64,000 bases of DNA from Myxococcales bacterium (GCA_016794345.1 JAEUKE010000192.1:27096-91095), one strand, 5' to 3'; shown: positions 8,598 to 18,071, counted from the stretch's first letter. The notes: generated from the letters alone by a model not told the origin. Numbers and translations: made by a program.

Positions 8598-10366
8598 GCG
8601 ACACGGGCCCCGGTCGCGTACGCGTCCTCCCCGAGAGCCTCGCAAACCAGATCGCTGCAGGGGAGGTGGTCGAGCGACCGGCCAGCGTCGTCAAGGAGCT
8701 GTGTGAAAACGCGCTCGACGCCGGAGCGACGAAGATCGTGGTCGAGATCGAGGGTGGCGGCGTGACGCTCTGCCGCGTGACGGACGACGGCTGGGGCATG
8801 GACCAGGAGGACGCGGTCACCTGCCTGCAGCGCCACGCCACCAGCAAGCTGTGGACCCTCGAGGATCTCGAGGCCATCCGCTCCTTCGGCTTCCGCGGCG
8901 AGGCCCTCCCCAGCATCGCGTCGGTCAGCCACTTCTCGCTCGAGACCCGCAGGCGGGGCGAGCCCGAGGGCGTCCGGGTCACGGTGGAGGGAGGTGGGCC
9001 GGCGCTGGTGGAGCCCTGCGGCGCACCGACCGGCACGCGGATCGAGGTGCGCGAGCTCTTCTACAACGTCCCCGCGCGCCGCAAGTTCCTCCGCGCGTTC
9101 GCGACCGAGTCGGCGCACGTCACCGAGGTGGTCGAGGCCATCGCGCTGACAAAACCGTCTCTCTCCATCGCGCTCGAGCGCGACGGCCGCAAGGTCCGCG
9201 AGCACCTGCGCGCGGTCTCCCGGGAGGAGCGCGTGCGCGACGTCTTCCCCGGCTGGGACCTCGTGGGCTGCAAGGGCGCGCGCGGGCCGCTCTCGGTCGA
9301 GGCGTACCTCTCGCGCCCCGAGCGTGCGCGCGCCGGCGCGACTGCGCTCCGCATCTTCGTCAACGGCCGCCCGGTCCGCGATCGCGCCCTCGCGCGGGCC
9401 GTCGCCTTCGGGTACGGCAGCGTGCTCGAGCCGGGGAAATACCCGGTCGGCGTCGTGTACCTCGAGGTCCCCCACGAGACGGTGGACGTGAACGTCCACC
9501 CGCAGAAGAGCGAGGTGCGTTTCTCCGAGGGCCGCGCCGTGATGGACGCGGTCTATCGCATCGTCGAGAGCACGATCGCCCCGGCGCTCGGCGGCCAGGC
9601 GAGCCTGGGCATCCCGAGCGGCCGCCCCGCGAGCGCCGTCATGCTCGACGCGCCCCCGGACAAGGTGCGCCCCGAAGGAGAGACCCCCGGCTGTGGCGCA
9701 GTCTGGAGCGGCAGCGGCGAGCTCGCGCCTCCGGCCGTCCCCTACCCGGCGCGCGACGGTCTCCCGCTCGCGACGACCGAAGCGGCGCTCCCCGCCTCCG
9801 TCACCTTCCTCGCGCAGGTGCGGCGCATGTTCCTCCTCTGCGAGACGGACGACGCCCTGCTCGTGGTCGACCAACACGCCGCCGCCGAGCGCGTCACCTT
9901 CGATCGCCTGAAGCGCGCGTTTTCGGACCGCGCCGTCGCCATGCAGGCGCTCCTCGTCCCCGAGGTGATCGACGTGGACGCGAGCGCGGTCGCGCTCGTG
10001 GAGGAGGCGCACGAGGACATCCTCGGCATGGGGATGGACGTGCGCCCGGCCGGACCGAGCCGCGTGGCCGTGCACGCCGTCCCGCAGATCCTCTCGCGCG
10101 CCACGCCCGCCGAGCTCGTCTCGTCGTTGCTCGGGGAGCTGTCGCGCAGCGGCACACGCGGCTACTCCGGCGCGATCGATCTCGTGCTCGCCACCCTTGC
10201 CTGCCACGGCTCCGTTCGCGCGGGTGATCGGGTCAGCCCCGAGCAAGCGCGTGAGCTGCTCACCGCGCTCGCGTCGATCGACCTCGGCGGCTACTGTCCG
10301 CATGGGCGCCCGGTGGTCATGCGCCTGCCCTTCCGCGATCTCGAGCACCGCGTGGGCCGCCGTTGA
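8594..10366 (+). CDS. mutL: DNA mismatch repair protein MutL
   Basis: 590 residues from GTG 8594. The N-terminal GHKL ATPase has ANQIAAGEVVERPASVVKEL, ENALDAGA, DDGWGM and FGFRGEAL, and the transducer domain has VNVHPQKSEVRF. After a variable linker the C-terminal dimerisation domain carries DQHAAAERVTFD, ACHGSVRAGD and CPHGRPV. These correspond to the endonuclease motifs of MutL from bacteria lacking MutH, except that the last Glu of DQHA(X)2E(X)4E is Asp. It probably nicks the nascent strand (inference). It is coupled to the membrane protein upstream and to miaA downstream, the widespread mutL-miaA order. Confidence 0.95.
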   Translation: MSDTGPGRVRVLPESLANQIAAGEVVERPASVVKELCENALDAGATKIVVEIEGGGVTLCRVTDDGWGMDQEDAVTCLQRHATSKLWTLEDLEAIRSFGFRGEALPSIASVSHFSLETRRRGEPEGVRVTVEGGGPALVEPCGAPTGTRIEVRELFYNVPARRKFLRAFATESAHVTEVVEAIALTKPSLSIALERDGRKVREHLRAVSREERVRDVFPGWDLVGCKGARGPLSVEAYLSRPERARAGATALRIFVNGRPVRDRALARAVAFGYGSVLEPGKYPVGVVYLEVPHETVDVNVHPQKSEVRFSEGRAVMDAVYRIVESTIAPALGGQASLGIPSGRPASAVMLDAPPDKVRPEGETPGCGAVWSGSGELAPPAVPYPARDGLPLATTEAALPASVTFLAQVRRMFLLCETDDALLVVDQHAAAERVTFDRLKRAFSDRAVAMQALLVPEVIDVDASAVALVEEAHEDILGMGMDVRPAGPSRVAVHAVPQILSRATPAELVSSLLGELSRSGTRGYSGAIDLVLATLACHGSVRAGDRVSPEQARELLTALASIDLGGYCPHGRPVVMRLPFRDLEHRVGRR

Positions 10367-11268
10367 GCTCCGCGGCCGTTGCTCCCCCCGAGGGCGACGA
10401 GCTCCTCGTCGTCGTCGGCCCGACCGCCACGGGCAAGACGGAGCTCGCGATATCGCTCTGCGAGCGGTTCGGCGGCGAGATCGTCAGCGCCGACAGCGTC
10501 CAGATCTACCGCGGGTTCGACGTCGGCTCGGGCAAGCCGACGGAGGCCGAGCGAGCGCGCGCGCCGCACCACCTGGTGGACGCGCTCGAGCCGCTCGACC
10601 CGATGGACGCGGGACGATTCGTCGCGATGGCGGACGAAGCCATCGCTTCCATCCGCGCGCGCGGGCGCGTACCCGTCGTCTGTGGCGGCACGTTCCTCTG
10701 GGTGAAGGCGCTCGTCCGCGGCCTCGCAGAGGCGGCGCCACGAGACGAGGTGATCCGCGCGCGGCACAAGGCCGAAGCAGAGGCGGCCGGTCGCGCCGCC
10801 TTGCACGCCAGGCTGAAAGACCTCGACCCGCCCATGGCCGCGCGGCTCGCGCCCAACGATCTCGTCCGCGTCAGCCGCGCGCTCGAGGTGTTCGAGCTCA
10901 CCGGGCGGCCTCTCTCCGCTTGGCAGGCCGAGCACGGCTTCGCGAAGGAGCGCTACCGAGCGCGCCTCCTCGGCGTCGAGCGCGACCGGAGCGAGCTCGA
11001 CGCGCGCATCGCCGCTCGCGCGAAGGTGTGGCTCGAGTCGGGCTGGGTCGACGAGGTCGAGCGGCTCGTCGCGGCCGGCTTCGGCGCGGCGCGTGCGATG
11101 GGCTCGGTCGGCTACAAAGAGGTCCTCGCCTTCACCCGAGGCGAGCTCCCCGAGTCGGAGCTCCTCGGCGCCGTGGTCCGCGCGACCCGCGTCTTCGTCA
11201 GGCGGCAGCGGACCTGGCTCCGGGATGAGCCGGTCACCTGGCTCGCGCCCGAAGTCGCCTCCAGGTGA
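10363..11268 (+). CDS. miaA: tRNA dimethylallyltransferase MiaA
   Basis: 301 residues. The TTG at 10363 overlaps the mutL stop (TTGA), leaving no better start. Motifs: P-loop GPTATGKTEL, DSVQIYRGFDVGSGKPT (substrate and tRNA A37 contact), HHLVD, and RVSRALEVFELTGRPLS. It adds a dimethylallyl group to N6 of A37 in tRNAs reading UNN codons. Length is typical. A hairpin that may terminate mutL-miaA follows at 11271. Confidence 0.94.
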   Translation: MSSAAVAPPEGDELLVVVGPTATGKTELAISLCERFGGEIVSADSVQIYRGFDVGSGKPTEAERARAPHHLVDALEPLDPMDAGRFVAMADEAIASIRARGRVPVVCGGTFLWVKALVRGLAEAAPRDEVIRARHKAEAEAAGRAALHARLKDLDPPMAARLAPNDLVRVSRALEVFELTGRPLSAWQAEHGFAKERYRARLLGVERDRSELDARIAARAKVWLESGWVDEVERLVAAGFGAARAMGSVGYKEVLAFTRGELPESELLGAVVRATRVFVRRQRTWLRDEPVTWLAPEVASR

Positions 11269-11270
11269 CA

Positions 11271-11288
11271 GGTCGCCTGAAGGCGACC
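11271..11288 (+). terminator. Hairpin after miaA
   Basis: GGTCGCC-TGAA-GGCGACC forms a perfect 7-bp stem with a 4-nt loop starting 3 nt after the miaA stop. It is followed by CCCCGG rather than a T-run, so termination is plausible but not certain. It separates miaA from the lipoprotein operon starting at 11370. Confidence 0.4.
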
Positions 11289-11369
11289 CCCGGCTGGGGC
11301 CCGGCCCCGAAAAACTCCGGGGATTCACCGCCTCACACGCCGGCACTCCGGTTGCAAAGGCGACACCCC

Positions 11370-13091
11370 ATGCGACGACATGCCGCTCCGTGGGTCCTGT
11401 CCCTCGCGCTGCCCCTCCTCTTCGCCTGCTCGGACGACACCACGGAGACCGAGCCGGAGCCGACCGAGCCCAAGCCGACCGTTCGGTACCTCGCGCCGAC
11501 CGACCACCTCGTCCGCGCCTCGATGGTGCTCCGCGGTAAGCGCCCGAGCCTCGACGAGCTCGCGGCCGTCGAGGCAGACCCCGACGCCATCGAGGGCATC
11601 GTGGACGGCTACCTCGCGTCGGAGGATTTCGGCCGCACCATCCGCGACCTCCACAACGAGGCGCTCCTGCTTCGCCCGGACTGGGCCTACTACCCGGCCG
11701 GCTTCCCGCGTGTCGCGCCGCTCACCGGCTACGACCAGGCCAAGATCAACGGCTCGGTGCAGGAGGCGCCGCTCAAGCTGATCGAACACGTCGTCCTGAA
11801 CGACAGGCCGTATTCGGAGATCGTCACGGCCGACTACACCCTCGCCGACCCGATCGTCGCCACAGTGTGGGACCTGACCTACGACCCGAGCGGGCCGGAG
11901 TGGCAACAGACGAAATGGGAGGACGGCCGCGGGAACGCCGGCATCCTCACCGACTCGTGGCTCTACGTCCGGTGGCAGAGCACGCCGTCGAACGCGAACC
12001 GCGGGCGCGCCAACGCGCTCTCACGCGGGCTGCTCTGTTACGACTTCCTCTCGCGCGACGTGGAGCTCGACACCTCCGTCAACGTCGCCGACCCGAACGC
12101 GGTGCAGAGCGCCGTCGTCGGCAACCCGGCCTGCGCGAGCTGCCACCAGGCCCTCGACCCGCTCGCGTCGTTCATGAAGGACATCTACCCCATCACGGTC
12201 GTCGCCGACACGGAGCAGTACCCGACCTACCCGAGCCAGAACATGTGGCTCCCGGGCGCCTTCGAGACCTACCTCCAGATCGAGATGCGCCAGCCGGCCT
12301 TCTTCGGGCGCCCCGGCGAGACACTCCAGGATCTCGGACGATTCATCGCCGAAGACCCTCGTTTCTCGCTCTGCGCCGCGAAGCGCTTCTACGCCTATTT
12401 CAACCACGTCGACCTGGAGGCCGTCCCCGACGAGCGCGCGGCCGAGCTGCAGGAGACCTTCCTCGACTCGGGCATGAACGCGAAGGTCCTCGCCAAGGCG
12501 GTCGTCCTCTCGGACGAGTTCCGGGTCTCGCACGCCGCGAGCGAAGACGGGGCCGACGACGTCGTGGGGATGCGGCGCGCGCGCCCCGACGAGCTCGCGG
12601 CCATGATCGAAGACCTCACCGGGTTCGTCTGGGCGACCGATCTGACGACAATCACGAGCGGCGACATCGGGCGCATCGAGCTGCCCCGCGACAGCATCCT
12701 CGGCTACCGCGTCATCGGCGGCGGGATGGATTCGCAATACGTCACGCAATCGGGGTTCACCGACAGCGCCACGACGAGCCTCTTCTTGCGCGCCTTTGCC
12801 GAGGAGGCAGCCTCCTACGTCGTCGAGAAGGACTTCGCGCAGCCCGACCGCGCCTCGCGCCGCCTCCTCACCGAGGTCGACGAAGGCGCGACGGACGAGG
12901 CGGCGGTGCGCGCCCAGATCGCCGCCCTCTTCGGGCGGATCTTCGGTGAGCTCGTGGACGCCGACTCGGAGGAGGTCTCGCAGGCGCTCGCGCTCTGGCA
13001 GTCGTCCCTCGCCTCGAGCCAGAGCGCGAAGCGAGCTTACAAGACGCTCCTCACCGCGATGATGCAGGACGTGCGGGTCGCTTATTACTGA
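11370..13091 (+). CDS. DUF1549/DUF1588-like lipoprotein with CxxCH motif (DUF1501 module 1)
   Basis: 573 residues. ATG 11370 gives a lipoprotein signal peptide ending LLFAC. Residues ~45-110 (VLRGKRPSLDEL...YLASEDFGRTI) resemble the DUF1549-type helical unit, and the middle contains ACASCHQALDPL, a CxxCH motif in the context seen in DUF1588 proteins (C-x2-CH...DP). A second helical part follows (ASEDGADDVVGMRRARPDELAAMIEDL in pieces). It is immediately followed by a DUF1501 gene, a pairing well known from planctomycetes and myxobacteria whose function is unsettled. The heme site, if real, would place it in the periplasm or outer membrane. Confidence 0.72.
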   Translation: MRRHAAPWVLSLALPLLFACSDDTTETEPEPTEPKPTVRYLAPTDHLVRASMVLRGKRPSLDELAAVEADPDAIEGIVDGYLASEDFGRTIRDLHNEALLLRPDWAYYPAGFPRVAPLTGYDQAKINGSVQEAPLKLIEHVVLNDRPYSEIVTADYTLADPIVATVWDLTYDPSGPEWQQTKWEDGRGNAGILTDSWLYVRWQSTPSNANRGRANALSRGLLCYDFLSRDVELDTSVNVADPNAVQSAVVGNPACASCHQALDPLASFMKDIYPITVVADTEQYPTYPSQNMWLPGAFETYLQIEMRQPAFFGRPGETLQDLGRFIAEDPRFSLCAAKRFYAYFNHVDLEAVPDERAAELQETFLDSGMNAKVLAKAVVLSDEFRVSHAASEDGADDVVGMRRARPDELAAMIEDLTGFVWATDLTTITSGDIGRIELPRDSILGYRVIGGGMDSQYVTQSGFTDSATTSLFLRAFAEEAASYVVEKDFAQPDRASRRLLTEVDEGATDEAAVRAQIAALFGRIFGELVDADSEEVSQALALWQSSLASSQSAKRAYKTLLTAMMQDVRVAYY

Positions 13092-13117
13092 TGGCTTCGG
13101 AGCTCGGAGGAACCTCG

Positions 13118-14395
13118 ATGGCACTCTCTCGCAGAAACCTGATGATGGGCGGCCTCGGCGCGATGACCGCGGGCCTCTTCTCCGCGTCGCGAACGGTGAG
13201 CGCCGAAGCGACTCGCCCGCCGAAGAACCTGATCCTGGTCCTGGTCTATGGCGGGTGGGACGTCACCTACCTCTTCGACCCGAAACCCGGCCTCGCCAGC
13301 GTGGACGTCGCGCCCGGCACACGCGAGACCGTCGGTGGAATTCCGATCTTCACCCATGCCAGCCGCCCCAACGCACGAGCCTTCTTCGAGGCGTATGGTC
13401 AGAACGCGACCGTGGTCAATGGCATCCAGGTGCAATCGATCAACCACCCCGATTGCACGAAGCGCATCCTCACCGGGACGGCGTCGGAGACGAACCCCGA
13501 CGTGGGGGCCATCGCCGCTTACGAGCTCGCGGCGGATCTTCCCGCGCCGTACCTGGTGCTCGGCCCGACGGCGTACACCGGCCCGCTCGCGTCGATCGCG
13601 GCGCGCACCGGAACGCTCACGCAGGTCAAGGGGCTCATGGATCCCGCGCTCGCCCTGCCACGAGCCGACTCCAGCTATCCGCGGTTCACGCCCGACGCGA
13701 CCGAGGCGTCGCTCATCACCGATTTCGTCAAGGCGCGCGCCGAGCGCGAGCGCGCGACACGTGGCGCGGCCGGCTACAACGCGCGCCGCATCGACGACTT
13801 CGTCCGCTCGATCGATCGCGGCGAGTCGCTCAAGGGGTTCGCGGGCGCCTTCGGGAACGACTTCTCGTTCACGCTCGATCTCCGCGTCCAGATCGATATC
13901 GCGCTGCGCGCCATTCAGGACGGCCTGAGCCAATCCGTGCACCTCGAGGCGACGTTTGCGCCGTGGGACACCCACACGAGCAACGACCTCCAGGCCGTGC
14001 TCTTCGAAGACCTGATGAGCGCGCTGAAGCTCCTCGCGGACGAGCTCACGGCGCGCCCCGGGAAGCAGGCCGGCTCGAAGATGATCGACGAGACGGTGGT
14101 CGCTGTCGTCTCGGAGATGAGCCGCACGCCGAAGCTCAACGAAGCGATGGGCAAGGACCATTGGCCCGTCACGAGCGCGCTGTTCTTCGGCGGCGGCTTG
14201 CCGGGTGGGCGCGTGCTCGGCGCGACCGGCGACGACCTCGAGGCCCTCCCCGTCGACTTCGCGTCCGGCGCCCCGGCGGGTGACGGCACCATCCTCCAGT
14301 ATTCGAACCTCGTCTCGAGCCTGCTCGGCGCCGTCGGCGTCGACGCGACCTCTTACCTTCCCAACGCGGAGCCGTTTCATGCGCTTCTCGGCTGA
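13118..14395 (+). CDS. DUF1501 family protein with Tat signal (module 1)
   Basis: 425 residues. ATG 13118 is preferred because GGAGGA lies 6-12 nt upstream and the product begins MALSRRNLMMGGLGAM, a Tat-type twin-arginine motif; an ATG at 13091 directly on the preceding stop would also be in frame. The body matches DUF1501 (alkaline-phosphatase superfamily-like), with KNLILVLVYGGWD near residue 38, GTASETNPDVGAI, and late DTHTSNDL and VVSEMSRTPKLNE. The molecular function is not established for the family. It probably acts folded in the periplasm or envelope with the flanking lipoproteins. Confidence 0.8.
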   Translation: MALSRRNLMMGGLGAMTAGLFSASRTVSAEATRPPKNLILVLVYGGWDVTYLFDPKPGLASVDVAPGTRETVGGIPIFTHASRPNARAFFEAYGQNATVVNGIQVQSINHPDCTKRILTGTASETNPDVGAIAAYELAADLPAPYLVLGPTAYTGPLASIAARTGTLTQVKGLMDPALALPRADSSYPRFTPDATEASLITDFVKARAERERATRGAAGYNARRIDDFVRSIDRGESLKGFAGAFGNDFSFTLDLRVQIDIALRAIQDGLSQSVHLEATFAPWDTHTSNDLQAVLFEDLMSALKLLADELTARPGKQAGSKMIDETVVAVVSEMSRTPKLNEAMGKDHWPVTSALFFGGGLPGGRVLGATGDDLEALPVDFASGAPAGDGTILQYSNLVSSLLGAVGVDATSYLPNAEPFHALLG

Positions 14396-14819
14396 GCTCA
14401 GGGCTGCCGTGCTCGTCCTCGCGGCTGCCGCTGCGGCGTGTGGGAGCGACGACCAATCGACCGACCTCGGCGAGGGCGGGGCCCCCCCGGTCGATACGGA
14501 GTATGAGACCTTCAACGAGCGCCCGTGCCCGGACGACAGCTATCTCTCGTTCGAGAGCTTCGGCGGCCCGTTCCTCATCACGTGGTGCAATGGTTGCCAC
14601 GCGGTCGGGCTACCGGAGGCGGAGCGCCAGGGCGCACCGCTCGGAGTGGACTTCGACGACATCGGTCTCATCCGCGCACAGGCCGAGCGAATCTGGGCCC
14701 GCTCGGGCGACCACAACCTGACGATGCCTCCCGTCGCCGGACCTGAAGACGACGAGCGAGCGATGCTCGGCGAGTGGCTGGCGTGCGGCGCGCCGACCGC
14801 GGCGGACATGGAAGAGTGA
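14379..14819 (+). CDS. Small CxxCH lipoprotein (cytochrome c-like, module 1)
   Basis: 146 residues; ATG 14379 lies inside the end of the DUF1501 gene (17-bp overlap). The signal peptide ends AAAAAC and is followed by a short linker. WCNGCHAVGLPE is a canonical CxxCH heme c site, with a possible distal Met in LTMPPVAGPED, the arrangement of planctomycete-type mono-heme cytochrome domains. It is likely the electron-carrier or structural partner of the two upstream genes (inference). The next gene converges from the other strand 10 nt away. Confidence 0.72.
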   Translation: MRFSAELRAAVLVLAAAAAACGSDDQSTDLGEGGAPPVDTEYETFNERPCPDDSYLSFESFGGPFLITWCNGCHAVGLPEAERQGAPLGVDFDDIGLIRAQAERIWARSGDHNLTMPPVAGPEDDERAMLGEWLACGAPTAADMEE

Positions 14820-14829
14820 CTCCCGCAGA

Positions 14830-15969
14830 TCATGGCGCCGGAGCAGGCGCAGGAACCAGCACCGATTCCGGGAGATAGAAGGAGAGCCCTTCCGGCGGCT
14901 CGATCGTGCTCTTGATGACGACCTTGGCCATCCCCGACTCGCGTGAGACAACGATGACCTCGGTGCCCTTCGCGATCGAGAGCGCCTCCGAGGTGCGTGG
15001 CTTGCCGCTCTTGCCGAGCGCGAGGGCGGTGTCCTCCGACACGATCGCGCGCTCCGTCGACGCGTGCCTTGCCGACCCGAATCGACAGGTGGGACCGATG
15101 CCCCCTCTCGCACCGACGCCGGCGTTCGGATCGATCGACGCGCTGGGGACCCAGGCGTCGAAGCGCACGAACGACGTCTGAAACCGGACGCGGGTCCAAT
15201 CGCCGAGCGCCTCGACGACACCGACCGAGAGCATGAGCGCGCCGCCGTCCCCTTCGGATAGCGTGGCGAAGGCTCGCTCGTTCGGACCCACGCTGAGGCG
15301 GAGCTGGTTTCCACGCGGGACGGCGCGGCGTCCAGATCCGGAGAAGCCTCCCAGGGATACCGTGCGCCGGGGCAGCGGGTCGTACCCGATCACGTCACAG
15401 GCGACCGGGAGCTCGAGGGCGCCGACACCTTCGACCATGTCATCGGTCACCGTTACCATGACGGAACCGTCGTCTTTTGCCCGACGGATCCGAACGGGCG
15501 CCTCGTCGAGGATCCAGACGTGCCCCGTCACCGCCGGCACCTCCCCGCGAATCGAGAACCGCTCGCTCTCGAGGCTCGTGAACCCCGTGAGCGACACACC
15601 GCCGTCTTCGGCGTGCACCCACGCGCGGCTCCCTCTCTGGAAGATCCCCCAGGTGATGCTCGTGCGCTCGGGCCGGACGGAGGCGACCACCCGGAGGCCC
15701 GCGCGGTCGCTCGAGACGGCGATGGCCCCGCGGCAGCCGGAAGAAGGTCGCCCGGTGCCACGCACGACACAAGCGACCTCCTCGGGGGGGCTCGGCGTTC
15801 GGTCGGGAGGCTCCGCCGCGATCTCGGCTCGTGTGGTGAAGGCACGCTGCGTGGCAGAGGCCTCGTCGACCGTGGGGCCCGCGGGCCGAGCCGGGGCCGC
15901 CGATTGCGGGCGCGCGCCGCCACAGCCGGCCAGAGCCAGCACGAAGAGGACTGCGCGGACGAGAGACAT
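14830..15969 (-). CDS. Lipoprotein with SH3-like C-terminal segments
   Basis: 379 residues from ATG 15969. The signal peptide ends LALAGC. The first ~60 mature residues are Pro/Ala-rich; the remainder is beta-rich with repeated 60-70 residue units. The last unit (KGTEVIVVSRESGMAKVVI) resembles a bacterial SH3 (SH3b) strand pattern, as does a preceding segment (GDWTRVRFQTSFVRFDAWVP). A cell-wall or envelope-binding role is a guess. It ends with an Ala-Pro tail and converges on the cytochrome-like gene with a 10-nt gap. Confidence 0.6.
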   Translation of the reverse strand: MSLVRAVLFVLALAGCGGARPQSAAPARPAGPTVDEASATQRAFTTRAEIAAEPPDRTPSPPEEVACVVRGTGRPSSGCRGAIAVSSDRAGLRVVASVRPERTSITWGIFQRGSRAWVHAEDGGVSLTGFTSLESERFSIRGEVPAVTGHVWILDEAPVRIRRAKDDGSVMVTVTDDMVEGVGALELPVACDVIGYDPLPRRTVSLGGFSGSGRRAVPRGNQLRLSVGPNERAFATLSEGDGGALMLSVGVVEALGDWTRVRFQTSFVRFDAWVPSASIDPNAGVGARGGIGPTCRFGSARHASTERAIVSEDTALALGKSGKPRTSEALSIAKGTEVIVVSRESGMAKVVIKSTIEPPEGLSFYLPESVLVPAPAPAP

Positions 15970-16033
15970 CGCTGCTTGGTGGCTCGTCTGGCGCCGAAGT
16001 TCCCGAGCAACCGCCCCGGCATTGCGAGCCGGC

Positions 16034-16885
16034 TCAGATCGAGACGCGGGCCTCCAGCCCGAGCGCTCGGACCCGCGCGGCAAGGGCCTGCATCCACGCG
16101 GAGTCGAGCGCGGCCAGCTCCGGGGCCTCCGGCTGGTAAGAAGGCCGAGCCAGGGTGTAGAGGTGCACGCCGCACAAGGGGACGCCGTCGCGCACGAGCC
16201 CGGCGATGGCTTCGAGCCACGGCGCGAGCTCCGACTCGGCGGGGGGAGCCCCGCGCCTCGCGAAGAAACAGGCCTGGATCCACGTCGGGCAGACGGCCGC
16301 ACAGGCGGCGAGGCGCTCGAGGTGGCGCTCCGGCGAGACCGGCGTCCCGTTGGTGTCGCGCAGACCTTCGCGGGTCGCGCGATCCAGCTTGAACCACACG
16401 ACCCCCCCCTGGCTCGCGAGCGTCTTCAGCGCGGACTGGATGCGCGGACTGCCCGCGCGGGTTCCGTTCGTGATGAGGATGATGGGCACCCGGAGCCCCG
16501 CCTTGGCGAGCGCACGCGCGACCACCTCGACGGCCGCGCCGAAGTCAGGCGAGGTCGTGGGCTCGCCGTCGCCGGAGAACGCGACGTCCACCACGGGCGG
16601 GACCGGCCCGGCGCCGTCGAAGAGCTCGCCCGAGCCTGCGGCGGCGATGACGCTGTCGAGCTCGGCCTCGAGCTTGGCGAGATCGACCGGCGGGCCCTTG
16701 CCCCGCACGAGCCCCGGGACCTGGCAATACACGCAGCGCCAGTTGCACGCCTTGTTCGTGCTGAGGTTCACCCCGATGGAGACGCCGCCCGCGCGGCGCG
16801 ACAGCACCGCATAGACGTAGGTGAGCCCTGCCTCCGCAGAGTCGTGCGTCTTCGTCGTCAGGTGGACGCGGCGAGGCTTCGGCAT
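16034..16885 (-). CDS. Radical SAM protein
   Basis: 283 residues from ATG 16885 (MPKPRRVHLTTKTH). The 4Fe-4S/SAM motif is CNWRCVYC (CX3CX2C) near residue 50, preceded by GVNLSTNKA. The next elements are FSGDGEPTTSPDF, the GGEP-like SAM-binding strand, and VPIILITNGT. This arrangement matches the Fe-S oxidoreductases annotated as wyosine-related/COG0731-like or pyruvate-formate-lyase-activating-like proteins. Substrate unknown. It diverges from the hydrolase lipoprotein at 16932 with a 46-bp gap. Confidence 0.82.
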   Translation of the reverse strand: MPKPRRVHLTTKTHDSAEAGLTYVYAVLSRRAGGVSIGVNLSTNKACNWRCVYCQVPGLVRGKGPPVDLAKLEAELDSVIAAAGSGELFDGAGPVPPVVDVAFSGDGEPTTSPDFGAAVEVVARALAKAGLRVPIILITNGTRAGSPRIQSALKTLASQGGVVWFKLDRATREGLRDTNGTPVSPERHLERLAACAAVCPTWIQACFFARRGAPPAESELAPWLEAIAGLVRDGVPLCGVHLYTLARPSYQPEAPELAALDSAWMQALAARVRALGLEARVSI

Positions 16886-16931
16886 CGGGCGCGCGCACTG
16901 TAACCTGCCGTCCTCCCGGGAGAGCGAGCCG

Positions 16932-18071
16932 ATGTCGAATGTCACGCAAGATCACGGTCGCGCAAGGACGCGAGCAGCAGCACACCCGAAGCTCCTGCTC
17001 TTTGCATCCATCCTGGTGGCGACCGCCTGCGACGACGAAGGCCGGGGCGAGAGCGGAGCGGGCGCCGGGACCGCGGCGAACGGTGGGGCCGACTCCACCG
17101 GTCAGGGACCGGGGACCAGCCAGGGCAGCACGACCGGGCAGGGCGGCACGACCTCGCAAGGGAGCACGACCGGCCAGGGCGGCAGCTCGACCTCGAGCGC
17201 CGGCTCGGGCGGGGGTGGAGGGCCCGACATCCAGGACCCCGGCACGATGACGTCGGATTCGAGGATCTACACGACCGACGGGACCGAATACGTGATCGAC
17301 GAGGTCGGGGATGCGTTCGCGCATGCGGCGGCGAGCGCCACCGATAACCTCGTGTTTTACGTCCATGGTCGCGGCTGTGGCGGCGGTGGCGAACCGCAGA
17401 AATCGCTCTCCGAGGCGATGCCCGAGCTCGAGAGCGACTACGGCTCGCGAGCAATCCTCTTCAACTGGCAGGGCTCCGACGTCGGCTGTCCGCTCGGCTT
17501 CCCCGAGGATCAGGCGCGCGCGGCTGGTCCGGCGTTCGCCCACACGCTCCACAAGCTCGCGTTCTACAAGGCGACCCACCCGGGCGCGTTCACGGGGCTG
17601 AAGCTGACGCTCATCACCCACAGCATGGGGAGCTTCCTCCTGGAGGAGGCCATGCTGACCAACGCGACGCCGCTTCCCGCCACGCTCTTCGACACCGCCA
17701 TGATCGGGTCGGCCGCGTCGGCGCGCGCCACGCACGCTGCGTGGGTGTCACAGGTGGCGCTCTCACCTGTCCTCTACGTCAGCCTGAACGCCGGTGACAA
17801 CGTCCTCACGGCCGCGTCGGCGCTCGGCGGCGTGCGCCTCGGCAAGAACGTCGACGGCGAGCCCCTCGCGGCGAACGCGCTCTACGTGGACTTCTCCGCG
17901 TCGTCGGTGAACCACGCCTACTACCTGCACGGCGGCCAAGACGGCGCCCACATGACAGCCTTCTACGACACGATCATGAACGGCCTGGTCTTCGACTTCC
18001 AGTCGGCCGCCGGCATCGCGTCGGTGGAGGCGCGCGACGGAACCTTCGTCTACCACTTCGACGGACAGTGA
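16932..18071 (+). CDS. Alpha/beta-hydrolase (DUF900-like) lipoprotein
   Basis: 379 residues. The signal peptide ends ILVATAC, followed by ~70 residues of low-complexity Gly/Thr/Ser/Gln linker with repeated GQGG(T/S) units. The catalytic part has the oxyanion-side LVFYVHGRGC, a nucleophile elbow THSMGS (Ser), a likely acid in SLNAGDNV, and a His in SVNHAYYLHG, consistent with a DUF900-type alpha/beta hydrolase. It is predicted to be tethered to the envelope with the linker spacing the enzyme from the membrane. The substrate is unknown. A tiny ORF overlaps its stop (18068). Confidence 0.75.
   Translation: MSNVTQDHGRARTRAAAHPKLLLFASILVATACDDEGRGESGAGAGTAANGGADSTGQGPGTSQGSTTGQGGTTSQGSTTGQGGSSTSSAGSGGGGGPDIQDPGTMTSDSRIYTTDGTEYVIDEVGDAFAHAAASATDNLVFYVHGRGCGGGGEPQKSLSEAMPELESDYGSRAILFNWQGSDVGCPLGFPEDQARAAGPAFAHTLHKLAFYKATHPGAFTGLKLTLITHSMGSFLLEEAMLTNATPLPATLFDTAMIGSAASARATHAAWVSQVALSPVLYVSLNAGDNVLTAASALGGVRLGKNVDGEPLAANALYVDFSASSVNHAYYLHGGQDGAHMTAFYDTIMNGLVFDFQSAAGIASVEARDGTFVYHFDGQ

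Noticed and set aside
6131..10366. A 1411-codon open frame on the plus strand
   Set aside because: Only its last 590 codons (from 8594) encode MutL. The earlier part is an antisense shadow of rsmI and the sigma factor gene, kept open by high GC.
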